Shown: positions 24,175-35,600, numbered from the stretch's first letter. The stretch: 64,000 bases of DNA from Vicia villosa (GCF_029867415.1 NC_081185.1:83767712-83831711); one strand, 5' to 3'. Notes: a model not told the origin generated them from the sequence alone. Program-made: numbers and translations.

Positions 24175-25204
24175 TGAAGGTTATGAAAACACTTAGAAAG
24201 GGGGGGATTTGAATAAGTGGTTTGTTTTTCGTTCACAGCAACACACAAAACACAGGTATTTTTATCCTGGTTCGTTTGCAACTCAAACTACTCCTATCCA
24301 TCCGCCAAGGTGATTTTGCCTCTCTCGATCGAGGACTTAATTCACTATAATAAAAAATGATTACAAATGCACAACCAACTGTCATGACTAACAATACAAT
24401 GCAAAACCAACTATCGCGACTAACAACCTTGCACAAACCAACTGCTTGTGACTAACAACCTCTAAGACTAAACTAGTCCTAGCCCTCATGAGAAATCTGA
24501 CCAAACTGGTCTCTCAAGGAACGATTACAAGTTAACAGTAGTGTTTCAAATTGCTTCAAAAAGGTTTAATCACAACTGTGATATTTCACTAAGATTTTAG
24601 TACAAGAGATATGAACTCAAAAAGATAATGTTCTTCAGCGTAAGAGTTCTTCGTTTGTATATGAGCAAATTTATATGTTCTTCGTTTTTCTTTTATATAT
24701 CAGCTCACACTTTTCTTTTCAGAGATTCTTCTATATATATAGCTACAAGGATCTGTCAATTATCATGATCTTTGGAGAGAGCATTAAATGCTTGCGTGTT
24801 TACTTTTTGTTTTTGTTTCTCCAACGAGCTGCATGTGAGTTGCTTCTTCAATCAACCTTGGGAATTGTTCCATTTGAGTGTTTCAGCCGTCTTTTAATTA
24901 TTTTGTTTTTAACGGCATCTCATCCTTGTTCAGAACTTTGCATCTATTCATAACTTCTGTTATGTATTGAGTATAACTTCTAATAGAGTTTGTTTTCAGC
25001 AATTGGTGCATTCAAAAGTAACTTCATTAGAACTTCAGCGGCTTTTCTTTTCAATGTTTGTTCATGTTCTGATGGCACTTGTATTAGAGCATCTTCTGAA
25101 ATGAGAAACATATAATTTGAGTACCACATTTACTTATACAAAATTTATTTACTTGTTATTATCAAAATATTAAGATATGATTAGAACCAAACTATGTTTT
25201 AACG
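24175..25204 (-). repeat. 5' LTR of E2
   Basis: TGAAGGTTATGAAAACACTT ... ATGTTTTAACG; the last base of the canonical CA end has changed to G. Confidence 0.9.
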
Positions 25205-25301
25205 GTTGTTGCTTTGATCAGTTGCCATAGTGTTTTCCTTCTGGATCTTTTTCTGACACGGTTAAGTGTTTGCACCTAGAACCAAGAGCTCTGATGCCAA
25301 T
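25205..25301 (-). other. 5' untranslated region, PBS and first gag codons of E1
   Basis: The minus strand shows the primer-binding site next to the LTR at 25302, then a short leader, then an ATG with codons M-A-T-D-Q-S-N-N. These stop at the E2 boundary and resume as N-Y-T-K-P-P-V-F-D-G at 17230. This fixes the insertion point of E2 in codons 7-9 of E1 gag. Confidence 0.8.
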
Positions 25302-26330
25302 TGAAGGTTTAGAAAATACTTAGAAGGGGGGGTTGAATTAGTTTTTCTTTTTTCGTTCGCAACAACAATAGACAAAACACAGTTATTTTTATCCTAGTTC
25401 GTTTGCAACTCAAACTACTCCAGTCCACCCGCCAAGGTAATTTCGCCTCTCTCAATCGAGGACTTAATCCACTATAGTCAAAACTGATTATAAATGCACA
25501 ACCAACTGTCGTGACTAACAATACAATACACAAGCCAACTGCAAGTGACTAACAATACAATGCACAAGCCAACTGCTAGTGACTAACACCTCTAAGACTA
25601 ACTAGTCCTAGCGCTCTTGAAAAATCTGACTCAACTGGTCTCTCAAGGAACATTTACAAAATAAATTCAAATAATAATGTTTCAGATTGCTTCTAATAAG
25701 CTTTAATCACAACTGTCAGATTGCTTCAAATATGTACTCAGTATGTTGAAATAAAAATATTTTTCTTCAGCGTAAGAGTTCACGTTAGCTTTGATAATGT
25801 TCGTCGTTACTCCACTTCTTTCTTTTTCAAGTGATCTTATATTTATAGCTTCAAGTATTTGTCTGTTATCTAGATCTTTGGAGAGAGCATTAAATGCTTG
25901 CGTGTTTGCTTTTTGTTTTTGTTTCTCTCAACGAACTGCATGTGTGTTGCTTCTTCAATCAACCTTGGGAATTATTCCATTTGAGTGTTTCAACCATCTT
26001 TTAATCATTATGTTTTTAACGGCATCTTATCTTGATTCAGAACTTTGCATCTATTCATAACTTCTGTTCTGAATTGTGAATATAACTTCTAATAGAATTT
26101 ATCTACAGCGGTTGATGCATTTAGAAGTTACTTCATTAGAACTTCAGCGGCTTTTTCTTTCAGCTTTTGTTCAGCTTTACATAATGTTCATGTTCTAATG
26201 GTACTTGTATTAGAACATCTTCTGAAATGAGAAACATACAATTAGAGTACCATATTTACTTATATAAAATTTATTTACTTGTTATCATCAAAACACTAAG
26301 ATATGATTAAAACCAAACTATGTTATAACA
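25302..26330 (-). repeat. 5' LTR of E1 (1029 bp)
   Basis: TGAAGGTTTAGAAAATACTT ... CTATGTTATAACA, followed by the target duplication GAAGA at 26331-26335. Confidence 0.85.
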
Positions 26331-26335
26331 GAAGA

Positions 26336-26690
26336 AACCACTTGATATCCAATATCTAGTAGAAAGAATATTATGCCACATGCCAATAGCATATGACATC
26401 AACCTCCACCTCTATTTACCTAATGTAAACAAATATACCAAATGAAGGTCCCAAATATCCAACATGTCTCTTCTCTTAGGCTTATTAACTTCCGACCATT
26501 TTATTTGATAAATCTTATAATCTCTTCCACCCTATCAAAAAGAAATCTTCTTGAAATATTGACTATTTTCTTCCACGCCTTAACCGAGAGTTTAAAAAAT
26601 GACAAAAAAGAAAATAAATATCTAATTAAAGATCAAATTAAGAAAGACCACCAACTCTCCGAGAGTGAGATATCTATGACTCTATGAGAG
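26336..26690 (-). pseudogene. LINE RT relic, part 2 (upstream half)
   Basis: Minus strand reading SFFKLSVKAWKKIVNI then RRFLFDRVEEIIRFIK and LISLREE, the thumb/connection segment of plant L1-type RT (family pattern FFKLPVKAWKKI...FLWGG). It leads toward E1, whose other side (6939-6660) carries the next LINE segment. E1 therefore landed inside a LINE. In-frame stops are present. Confidence 0.6.
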
Positions 26691-26859
26691 TAGCCGTCTA
26701 GTAACAAGATAAATTAAAAACTCATAATAAAGGGTTAATAGCTATTTTGTCTCTGCCATATAGGGCGAATCCTAAAAAACCTATAAAAAAAATACAAATT
26801 TCGTCCTTTAAATTTCAAGATTTCTTCATTTTGGCCCCTCAATGGATAAAGTCAACAAA

Positions 26860-28160
26860 AAACAGTGACATGGCGCTATTGTGTTAGCTTTTCTATGAAT
26901 TTTTAATTCATTTTTAATGACGTAGATTTTTTTATTGACTTTTTTTATTTTAAATGCCACATGACACTATTTTCTTGGCTTTAAATTCAAAAATCATGTT
27001 AAAACATCCAAAATGGTCCCAAAGAGAATTAAAACATTCTTATATTCTACCACCACGCTACATGTTTTTATTTGAAATATTTCTTACCCAAATATATTTA
27101 TAACACAGTTTTGCATTAATTCTTATTCTTGGGTTAATTTAAATTTTATTGGTTTATAATATAAAATTATATAAAAAATTTATTAACTTGAAAGTAAAAA
27201 TTAAAATATAATTAATGATAAAATTAACATGAAAATAATAGATGTAAAACTAAAAGTAATAATTATTAAAAAATAATTATTGAAAATAAATAAACGTATT
27301 TAAAATAAAATAAATATAATATTATTGAAGTAAATAAATTATATTTAGATTTTTTAAACTGAAATTAGCGTTTTAAATAAGTTTAACTTAAAATATAATA
27401 AATATTTTAGCGGTTTTAACTGAAATTAATAAATATTAAATTAATAAATAATAAATATTAAACTGAAATATTTTAACTTAAAATTAAACTGAAATTAATA
27501 AATAATTAAAATTAAAAATTAATTTGTTACTAAATAATATTTTTGTAATTTTAATTTTTATAATTTTAATTTATTACTAGATTAAAATACTTATTATTAA
27601 TGAAATCAAGAAACATGTTTTTCATATTTAGTACTATCATTTTATTCAATAATTTGATAATTAATAATTTTAATAATTTTATTAAATATTTTATTTAATA
27701 ATATCAATTTTATTTATATTTTTTAGTTTATTATTATTTTATTATTTTCAGATTTTAAATAATAAATATTAAAATAATGTTTGTTTAATAATTGTTTAAT
27801 TTTTAATTTCAATTTAATTATAATATACTATGTAAAATAAGTAAATAACATTTTAATTTTTGAAATTTATACTATCTAATATTAACGTACTTATTTTGGA
27901 ATAAATTATACACATGTAAAATAATATTCATGTAATAAAGAATAAATAGTATTAATGTAATAAATAATAAATGCTACTCATGTATCATAAATCTCATGTA
28001 ATATTAATTTTGAAATTTAATTTTAATTAACTATGTAGTATATATTGTTGAGGTGAGAATCAAACCTAAGAAACAAATTAGAAAATTATACCCTGTACCC
28101 CAACTTTTATCTCAATACCCCTACCAAAAAAAATTTCGGACAAATTTACCCCTGTATAAA
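26860..28160. other. Extremely AT-rich non-coding stretch
   Basis: Long runs of TTAAATAATTAATA-type sequence with no coding potential. Near the end (about 28150-28160) a TATAAATAGTG box precedes the hairpin repeats and may be the promoter of the downstream PMD gene. Confidence 0.5.
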
Positions 28161-28246
28161 TAGTGAAAATTACCAAATTTTTCACTTTTTTACTCATTTT
28201 CACGTTTGCACAGTGGTTCTGAAGAGGGAAATTTTTTGACCAAAAA

Positions 28247-28491
28247 CCGGATAACCCAGCCTCGTGAGTTCCGGTTCAGCATTCATTGAAAAAGTAAGTT
28301 TTTTTTTAAAAATTCTCAGCCGGATAACCCGGCTATGGGGTTTCCGGTTCTGTTTGTTTTCTTACGTATATAGCCGGATAACCCAATGATGGGGTTTCCG
28401 GTTCATTTTGTCTCAGCCGGATAACCCAACAAGGGGGTTTCCGGTTCTTCTAGACCTCAGCCGGATAACCCAGCCTTTGGGTATCCGGTTC
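28247..28491 (+). repeat. Five imperfect palindromes upstream of the PMD gene
   Basis: A unit of about 30-33 bp with the form CCGGATAACCC-N6/7-GGGGTTTCCGG recurs at 28247-28276, 28318-28350, 28372-28404, 28415-28447 and 28459-28491. Each arm pair can form a hairpin, and the central 6-7 nt vary while the arms are kept. The last copy is nearly a perfect inverted repeat (CCGGATAACCC / GGGTATCCGG). The block lies between a TATA-like box (about 28155) and the start region of the PMD ORF, so it would be in the leader RNA or the core promoter. Confidence 0.9.
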
Positions 28492-28588
28492 CTATTTTTT
28501 TTTTTTAGTTTTTTTTTGTTTTTAATATCATATATTATTTTTAATAACATTTTATTTAATTGTTAACTATTTTATTTTTTATTTTTTA

Positions 28589-30037
28589 GTGGTTCGAAGA
28601 ATAGGAGGTGCAATCGACGGAATGCGTCAAAGAGGAAGACAACGTCGAGAGGCTGATGGTGAGGGACAGCAGGGAGCTGCTCTTGAGGTTGGTCCGCAGC
28701 ATCCAGCATTTCCCGGAGGACCTACTGATACATCATTATTGGTTAGATATCAGAGGCACGTTGCATGTCATTTATGGTTGGGCGAGGTACGTAAATATTT
28801 TCTTAAATGTTTTTTTAAATTACATGTACTTATATATTAACATATATTACAAATTATTTTCAGGAGAGACGACCAAAGCCGACCTTAAAGGTTGCTGCAC
28901 ATGGCAGCAAATTAATAGGATGGGTTCCGGCAATGCTCCCAAGGGAGATGGAAAATTGGTTAGTTGCATCTGGCCTTTCATCTTTGCAGCATACTAGTTT
29001 GTCGAGGGTAGATACGCATCTATTATCTGCTTTTGTTGAGAGATGGCATCCTGAAACATCGTCATTTCATATGCCGTTCGGTGAGATGACCATCACGCTA
29101 GACGATGTTTCTTGTCTTCTTCATGTACCGATTAGGGGCCAGCTGGTTGACCCCGATGTTGTTGTCACCGATTATGATGCTATCTATCTAGCTGTTGAGT
29201 TGTTTGGTGTTTCGCTGAGTGATGCAACTACAGAGGCTTCTGCTGTAAGGGGTCCTTACTATAAATTGGATTGGTTGAAGCAAGTTTTTGAGCAACAAAG
29301 AGCTGCGAATAACTTTACACGCGCTATGAGAGCATACATGATGTTGCTATTAGGTTGTATCATTCTTGCCAACAAGACTTTTACTCTTGTCGAGGCAAAA
29401 TATCTTCCACTTTTGAGAGATTTGGATACTTGTGGAAGCTATTGCTGGGGGGCAGCTGCACTGGTTACTCTGTACAGATACTTAGGGGATGCCTCATTTT
29501 ATTCATGCAAGCAGCTTGGCGGTTATGCCTCTCTGTTTGTATCGGGGTGGTTTGAAGTGGTTTGGTACTGTAGTTCTATATTTACCTGACAGATGCTTGC
29601 GTCAGTTTGGATACAGACAGTACATACCGACTGCTCCTCCTAATGTAGACACACTTGATGTGGATGTTGAGTGGGCTACATATAGGCAGAGTGTGTTGCA
29701 GGTGACCCGATCCCACGATGATCCCCCAGCTGCGTTTGCCACCATACCATATGAGACAGACGATGATTATTTGGCGTGGTATTATACGGTGTCACATCCT
29801 ATATTGAGAGCACCAAGAGGTGATCAGCCGATGGAGGTACCAGTGCCTGTCTATGACGAAGGACCGTCAGACCCGAGATTATCATATATATCTCATGAGC
29901 TTCATCATTACTTACAGCGTCATCAGGCTGTTCCTGAAGACGAACAGTTTCTATAGATATTTAGAGCACTCAGACTTGCACAGGGCGGACCATTACCTAG
30001 GGAAGGTCCAATTACTTATGACAATGAGTCTGATTGA
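28589..30037 (+). pseudogene. MAIN-like / plant mobile domain (PMD) protein, broken
   Basis: Exon 1 (28589-28786) encodes VRRIGGAIDGMRQRGRQRR with a GTG where related proteins would start ATG. An intron (28787-28863, GT-AG) follows. Exon 2 carries PREMENWLVASGLSSLQ, LSAFVERWHPETSSFHMPFG, MTITLDDVSCLLHVPI and GGYASL, the aminotransferase-like plant mobile domain shared with MAIN-like proteins and the long-form 'phosphatase 7' annotations. At about 29535 the frame shifts and roughly 90 family codons are missing. It resumes with CLYRGGLKW, YLPDRCLRQFGYRQYIP and PVPVYDEGPSDPRLSYIS. A TAG at 29954-29956 precedes a last in-frame tail to 30037. The related cellular proteins act in genome stability and silencing; this copy is TE-type and dead unless the ATG at 28622 yields a truncated product. 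Confidence 0.8.
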
Positions 30038-30204
30038 TGTCACATTTTATGTTTATATTTATGTTTTAGTTTGAGACTTATGTATTGTTATGAGACTTGT
30101 AGACGTCTGTATTATTATAAGACTTATAGTTTGAGATTAATTATTTATAATCCATTTGGCAACATATTAAAATCCAATAGTACTAATGTTGTAATATCAT
30201 AAAA

Positions 30205-31002
30205 TCAATCTAAGCTGACATATTTTGGTAGTATAGGCATTAGCCGTTGCCAATGTTGTAACCGCCCGGCAAATCCTACCATCCAAGAAGTTGCATCTTT
30301 TGTGCGATATTTCGTCTAATCAGTTGTGACAGGTGGCAACGGGAATCCTTCATTCATGTTTACCTGCACACAAAATAAATATCAGAAAAACACGAATAGG
30401 AATTGAATTTACCAAAAATGTGTTTCTAATTACCTGAACCCAATGATTTCCATTGACAAAGCCGATACAGTAAATGGATGCATTAGGTGAATGTGCACTC
30501 GTCATAGGAAAGTAACTCAAACTAAGGTGACCTAAAGAGACGAGAACAACGTTATACCGATTAGCTATTACATAGCCCAACTCAGGTAACGTCATCCATT
30601 TATTTGGTGGTTGTTGACCTAAAGTTTCTATCACCAACGATGATCTCACTGTTGGAAGGCGTTGACCAAATAAATCCTCATACAACTTGCTTCTAGGACC
30701 TATAATTTCTTTCTCCAAATCCCGACGAACCATTGACCATCCATCTGTGCCATAACCATACAAAGATGCAATGGCTCTAAAACCACAATTTCCATCATCT
30801 CTTACATCAACAATGTCATCAATAAATGGTCTGATGTAATCTGGAAATTGTACAATGTATTTATCAAATTCTCTATTTTTTGAGGTTTGGGATAGTTGTG
30901 AATATAACCTCTTTGAAGATTTTTGAGAACTCAAATGTGATTGATCAACATACTCATATCCTGAAGGATCACGATAAACATCATATCCCACAGGTCTCTT
31001 CA
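30205..31002 (-). pseudogene. OTU-type cysteine protease (MULE/FAR1-associated), C-terminal part
   Basis: Minus-strand exon ending at 30434 (donor CAG|gtaatt) and final exon 30363-30205. It shows RPVGYDVYRDPSGYEYVD, then the OTU catalytic block DVRDDGNCGFRAIASLYGYG (Asp-Gly-Asn-Cys with the nucleophile Cys), VRRDLEKEI, ANRYNVVLVSLG, and the catalytic His block YCIGFVNGNHWVQV. OTU domains remove ubiquitin; this subtype is found at the C-terminus of plant Mutator-like proteins. The last exon has TAG where the family has Trp (after PPVTTD), followed by the conserved ATSWMVGFAGRLQHW. Upstream the reading is cut at 31010 by a hAT element. It converges tail-to-tail on the PMD gene, 167 bp away. Confidence 0.8.
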
Positions 31003-31010
31003 GTTGGCAG

Positions 31011-31385
31011 TAGAGCTGTCAAAATGAGCTAGTCCATATGAGCCAGCCCCGAAAAATCATAGAGCTCGGGCTTTAAAATTATAGCCCATATTTTTTTAGG
31101 GTCTTTTTAGCCCAGTCCTAAAAAGTCCACTACCCATTAGGGTTAGCCCATATGGGCTGTGGGTAGCCCATCAGGCTCGCATAATTTGAAAATTTAAAAA
31201 ATATATATTAATATTTATATTGTCTTACTCCAAATAACACATTCATTTTTCTCACCTCACTAATTTTATCTTTATTCCATTCAATCTTTCTCTTGTAAAT
31301 ATTATACATTAATATAATTAACATTCTTTCATCGTATTATATTAGTTGTTCTCTTATGTTAACTATTCAAGTATTATTTTATACA

Positions 31386-31432
<47 letters not shown>

Positions 31433-31730
31433 ATTTAAAAACACATTATAGTATTTATAAGAGGTAATACAATACTTAAAAATGTATTATGTTTAAAATA
31501 ATATAATTTTTAATTTAATTTATAATAAATATTATGGAGTTTTTATTTTAATTTTTTTAAATAAAAAAATCTATTTAGGGCTGGGTAGCCCGAAACCCAT
31601 CTAAGGTCGGACTCGGGTAATAATTTTTGAGCCCATATAATACATAACCTTTTTTGGCTCAACCCAAAAAAATCCAGGGCCCGTCAGAGCCGACTAGTTT
31701 AGAGCTAGGTAGTCCATTTTGACAACTTTA
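31011..31730. mobile_element. hAT-type MITE abutting the OTU gene
   Basis: The left end TAGAGCTGTCAAAATG and reverse-complemented right end TAAAGTTGTCAAAATG match at 14 of 16 positions. Flanks are GTTGGCAG (31003-31010) and GTTGACAA (31731-31738), an 8-bp duplication with two changes. The 720-bp element contains GC-rich blocks 'agcccatatgggct' and a TA microsatellite, and no ORF. Confidence 0.85.
31389..31430. repeat. (TA)n microsatellite
   Basis: About 20 TA units inside the hAT MITE. Confidence 0.95.
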
Positions 31731-31855
31731 GTTGACAATACACGTTAAATAAAAAAATAAAAAAGAAATAAAAAGTCCATATGAATTTTCACCCCGTCAA
31801 ATAAATAAAATAAAATAAGCTAACACACTATAGAGAGATAAAATAGCTATAACCT

Positions 31856-32380
31856 ACTAATTAATTATGAAAGAACCCTACATCAATTAGTTATCTTTTT
31901 CATTTTAGGCAAAGAGTACTAATGTTTGTACATAAAAATTATGGTGTGTGAGTGTGACATTTTTGTCAAAAACTTTTCTGCAGCAATTAATTTTTTTCTT
32001 CTAAAAAAAAAAATTAAATATATGTTAAGTGTCACTGTCACCTTTTTTTATTGATGATAATTGAGACGTTTAACAAGAAAAGAAAAAACTACACATTTGT
32101 AGGAATGCTACTGTCGCTTTTCCATATGTTAAATAAATCGGATAAGTTATGATATCATACATTAATAGATAATAATACTTCTTCTAGATATGTTAAGCTA
32201 CAATTTGCCCTTTTTCCCCCTCCAGTTTCTTTCACCAATTTTTGGTTCTACATGATATGAAAATTTCAAATTAATATTGTGAGTAGTCGTGTAGTAATAG
32301 GAGTTATACTACTTTTTCAAATTAATTTTGAAATAAATAATTGATTATTTTTCTTGATACATGGTTATTAAATTATACTC
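31856..32380. other. AT-rich DNA, nothing recognised
   Basis: No coding potential or paired termini found. Confidence 0.45.
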
Positions 32381-32381
32381 C

Positions 32382-32625
32382 CTCCGTCCCATAATGAGTG
32401 AGACAGCCCACCATTTCACACAGAATAAGAAAAATTGTTAAAAGTATGAAAGAGAATAGTATTTTTACTATAGTACCCTTAATTTGTGTTGGAAATGATG
32501 AAATTTTTACTAACTAGAGGGTAGAATTGGAAAAAGTGTATTAAAAATTGAAATGAGTCATTCATTTTGGGACATCTTTTTATTCCAAATGGGTCACTCA
32601 TTTTATTGAAATGCACACATTTTAC
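32382..32625. mobile_element. Stowaway-like MITE, right terminus missing or diverged
   Basis: Starts after a TA with CTCCCTCCGTCCCATAATGA, the hallmark of Tc1/mariner Stowaway MITEs. The right part 'gggacatctttttattccaa' and 'gggtcactcattt' is the expected inverted partner, but the final GGGACGGAGGGAG is absent. The truncated copia element begins just beyond. Confidence 0.7.
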
Positions 32626-32646
32626 ACACAACACACAAATATGCAG

Positions 32647-35600
32647 GGTCTCACAAAGTTTGTGTTGACAATGGCCAAAATCTTAACATTCAATCTATAG
32701 GATCTATTCAGCTTACACCTCAATCGAATCCTGATCTTACATTAATGCTCACAAATGTGTTACATGTTCCCTCTATTACCAAAAACTTACTGTCAGTCTC
32801 CAAATTTGCTAGTGATAACAAGGTCATGTTTCAATTCTTTCCTAACAAATGTTACATTGTTTCTCAGACTTCTAAACAAGTGATTGTTGAAGGAGTCCTG
32901 GATGAGTGTGATCTATACTGCTTTCCTCAGCTGTTAGTGGAGCCTACCAAGCATCATAAAGTCAATTCCAAACTTGAGCAACCTCATGGTGTTCATAGCA
33001 TTATTGCTTCTGATAATTGTGTTCCTAAGTCAGTCAATACTAATAAACATTCTTGTAACACTAGCACACTTTGGCATCATAAGCTAGGCCACACAAATTT
33101 AAAATCTGTTGCTCATGTACTGAAAACTTGTAATATCTCTGGTATGAATAATAGTAGTGTTCAATTTTGCAACTCTTGCAATCTTGGAAAAGCACATAGA
33201 ATTTATGCTCCTCTTACCACTACTATTTATCAGAGTCCTTTTGATGTTGTCTATACTGATTTATGGGGTCCCTCCCCCAATCCATCCAGTTCTGGTTATA
33301 GATACTATATTGTTTTTGTTGATGGTCACTCTAAGTACACATGGTTGTACTTTCTCAAACAAAAGTCTGAAGCCTTGTCTGCCTTTAGGTTGTTTTTTAA
33401 GTTTGTCCAAACTCAATTCAACACCACTATCAAGGCTGTACAATTTGATTTTGGTGGGGAAATTTGCCCCTTTACAAAGTACCTTGCAGAGCTTGGTATC
33501 TCTCATAGGCTCACATGTCCACACACATCACATCAGAATGGCACAGTAGAAAGGAAACACAGACAAATAGTTGAAATGGGACTCACCCTGTTAGCTCATG
33601 CCTCTCTTCCTATAGAGTACTGGGATCATAGCTTTTCTACAGCTACATACTTGATAAATAGGTTACCTACAACAGATCTTCCCAAAGCCTGCTATCCTTT
33701 TCATGGCCTATATGCTAAACAACTAGATTATAAATCATTAAGAGTCTTTGGATGCTCCTGCTTTCCTTTACTAAGGCCCTTTAACAAACACAAACTGCAA
33801 ATGAGAAGCCAGGAATGCATATACCTTGGGGTCTCACCTCAACACAAGGGATTCAAATGCCTAAGCAAGGATGGTAGAATTTATGTCTCTAAAGATGTAA
33901 AATTCAATGAATACCATTTTCCCTATCCATCCTTGTTTCCTAAACAACAAAGCCCAGTCATTGTGTCAAGCATCAATAATATTAGAGTACCCACTATTGG
34001 AACATATAGTGTACTTACTTCTGTGTCTATACCTCCTCCACAACCTATTAATCCTTCATCGCATCCAACTTTGGAGACTCCTGCTTCAGTCAGATCTGTA
34101 CCACACACAGGTATACCCAGTCACTCACTCTCTCTTGGTCATGAACAAAACTCCCTTAGGCCCACTGACTCTTCAACAATCCAGTTATCCAACAATACCA
34201 ACTCTGCTCACAACACAAATTTGAATCCTAGTAATGGAAACTCCAATATGTCTGGTGCTAATCAGATTGATAGTAACACATCCAGTCAAGAGTCCCCTAT
34301 TATGAATTATCTTGAGGATAATAACCAGATCCACATCTCAAATCCAACACATTCCCCTAGTCCTAACCAACCTGCTGTTAATTATCCTGAGGATAATAGG
34401 ACAAGTGATAGTCTGTCAGTTGACAACTCACCTACACTTATACCTAACAGCTTACCCTTAAATCAGATTTCCAACCACATAGACCTATCTACTTCTTCCA
34501 ACTCTCCTTCAATACATTCAAGTCATTCTCCCAACGACCTTCTTGTTAACAATCATCCCATGCTCACAAGAGCAAAAACAGGGAATTCCAAACCCAAATT
34601 TTTCATATCCCATACTAAAACTGAACCCACCAGTGTCAAGCAAGCTCTAGTTTCTCCAACCTGGATACAAGCTATGAAAGCTGAGTGCTTTACAAGCCAA
34701 CAAGACCTAGACTCTTACTAACCCGCCCTCTTACAGAAAAGCAGTAGGATATAGATGGGTATTCAAACTTAAATACAAATCTGATGGCAGTCTGCTCAAA
34801 CACAAAGCCAGGTTAGTAGCCAAAGGCTTTCATCAAGAACATGGCTTTGATTATACAAAAACTTTCTCTCATGTTGTGAAACCCATCACCATTAGGGTCA
34901 TTTTAACTCTGGCCATCACCTACAAGTGGGAAATACAACAGATTTACATAAATAATGCATCCTTAAATGGTACTCTTCATGATGAAGTTTATACGGTACA
35001 ACCTCATGGGTTTGAGAGCAAAGACAAGAGCCTGGTATGCAAGCTAAACAAAGCCATATATGGCCTTAAACAGGCTCCCAGGGCCTGGTATGAGAAACTT
35101 ACTCAAGCTCTTATTCATTTTGGGTTTTATCCTTCCAAGTGTAACCATTATCTTTTCATCTACTGTACACAAGGTGTGTCTATGTATGCTCTAGTCTATG
35201 TTGATGATATTCTGATTACTAGATCTAACTCTACTTTGGTTCATGATCTGATTAATAAACTGCACAACACATTTGCCCTTAAGAAACTTTTGAGACCTAG
35301 CTATTTCTTAGGCATTGAAGTCAAGTTTTGTGCAAATGGCTATTTGCATCTTACAGAGTCCAAATATATCAAGGACTTACTTGCTCGAGAAAATATGCCA
35401 AATGCCAATGGAGTCCCAACTCCCATGCTTAGCAATTGCAAGTTAAGTAAGCATGGTTCCAACTTGTTCTCTGATGCATCTTTATACAGATCCATTGTAG
35501 GAGCTCTGCAATATGTCACTCTGACTAGGCCTGATATAGCCTTCAGTGTCAACAAGGCCTGTCCGTTCATGGCCTCACCCCTTGAGACACACTGATCAGT

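Larger units (their letters stand above)
17231..25204 (-). mobile_element. E2: Sirevirus-type Ty1/copia retrotransposon inserted in the gag of E1
   Basis: Two LTRs of 1030 bp (17231-18260 and 24175-25204) lie in minus orientation, flanked by GCTGT (17226-17230) and GTTGT (25205-25209), a 5-bp duplication with one change. Order on the minus strand: 5' LTR, PBS, gag, a remnant of protease, a short piece from the integrase-RT junction, a long degenerate env-like ORF, polypurine array, 3' LTR. RT and RNase H are deleted. The insertion lies within the first codons of E1 gag, so E2 is younger than E1. Confidence 0.85.
6945..26330 (-). mobile_element. E1: Sirevirus-type Ty1/copia retrotransposon, deletion derivative, host to nested insertions
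   Basis: The element is bounded by LTRs at 6945-7986 and 25302-26330 with TG...CA ends. It is flanked by a perfect 5-bp target duplication GAAGA (6940-6944 and 26331-26335). Orientation is minus: the primer-binding site lies beside the high-coordinate LTR and the polypurine tracts beside the low-coordinate one. What remains of its own interior is the gag start (25205-25300), gag (16184-17230), and the tail of an env-like ORF plus polypurine array (7987-8916). Protease, integrase, RT and RNase H are missing, so it could only have moved with helper proteins. E3 interrupts it at 8917-16183 and E2 at 17231-25204. Its target was a LINE. Confidence 0.85.
26732..31855. mobile_element. Candidate Mutator-like unit with PMD and OTU genes
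   Basis: The left edge 'ggttaatagctattttgtctct' (26733) is matched by the reverse complement of the right edge 'ggttatagctattttatctct' (ending at 31854), with one indel and one mismatch. Between them are a MAIN-like/PMD gene and an OTU-protease gene, both often mobilised by Mutator-like elements in plants. Flanking 9-mers (cataataaa / actaattaa) match at only 6 of 9 positions and no MULE transposase is seen, so this grouping is tentative. Confidence 0.35.

Noticed and set aside
33261..33524. Minus-strand ORF in the copia element
   Set aside because: Antisense shadow of the integrase core.
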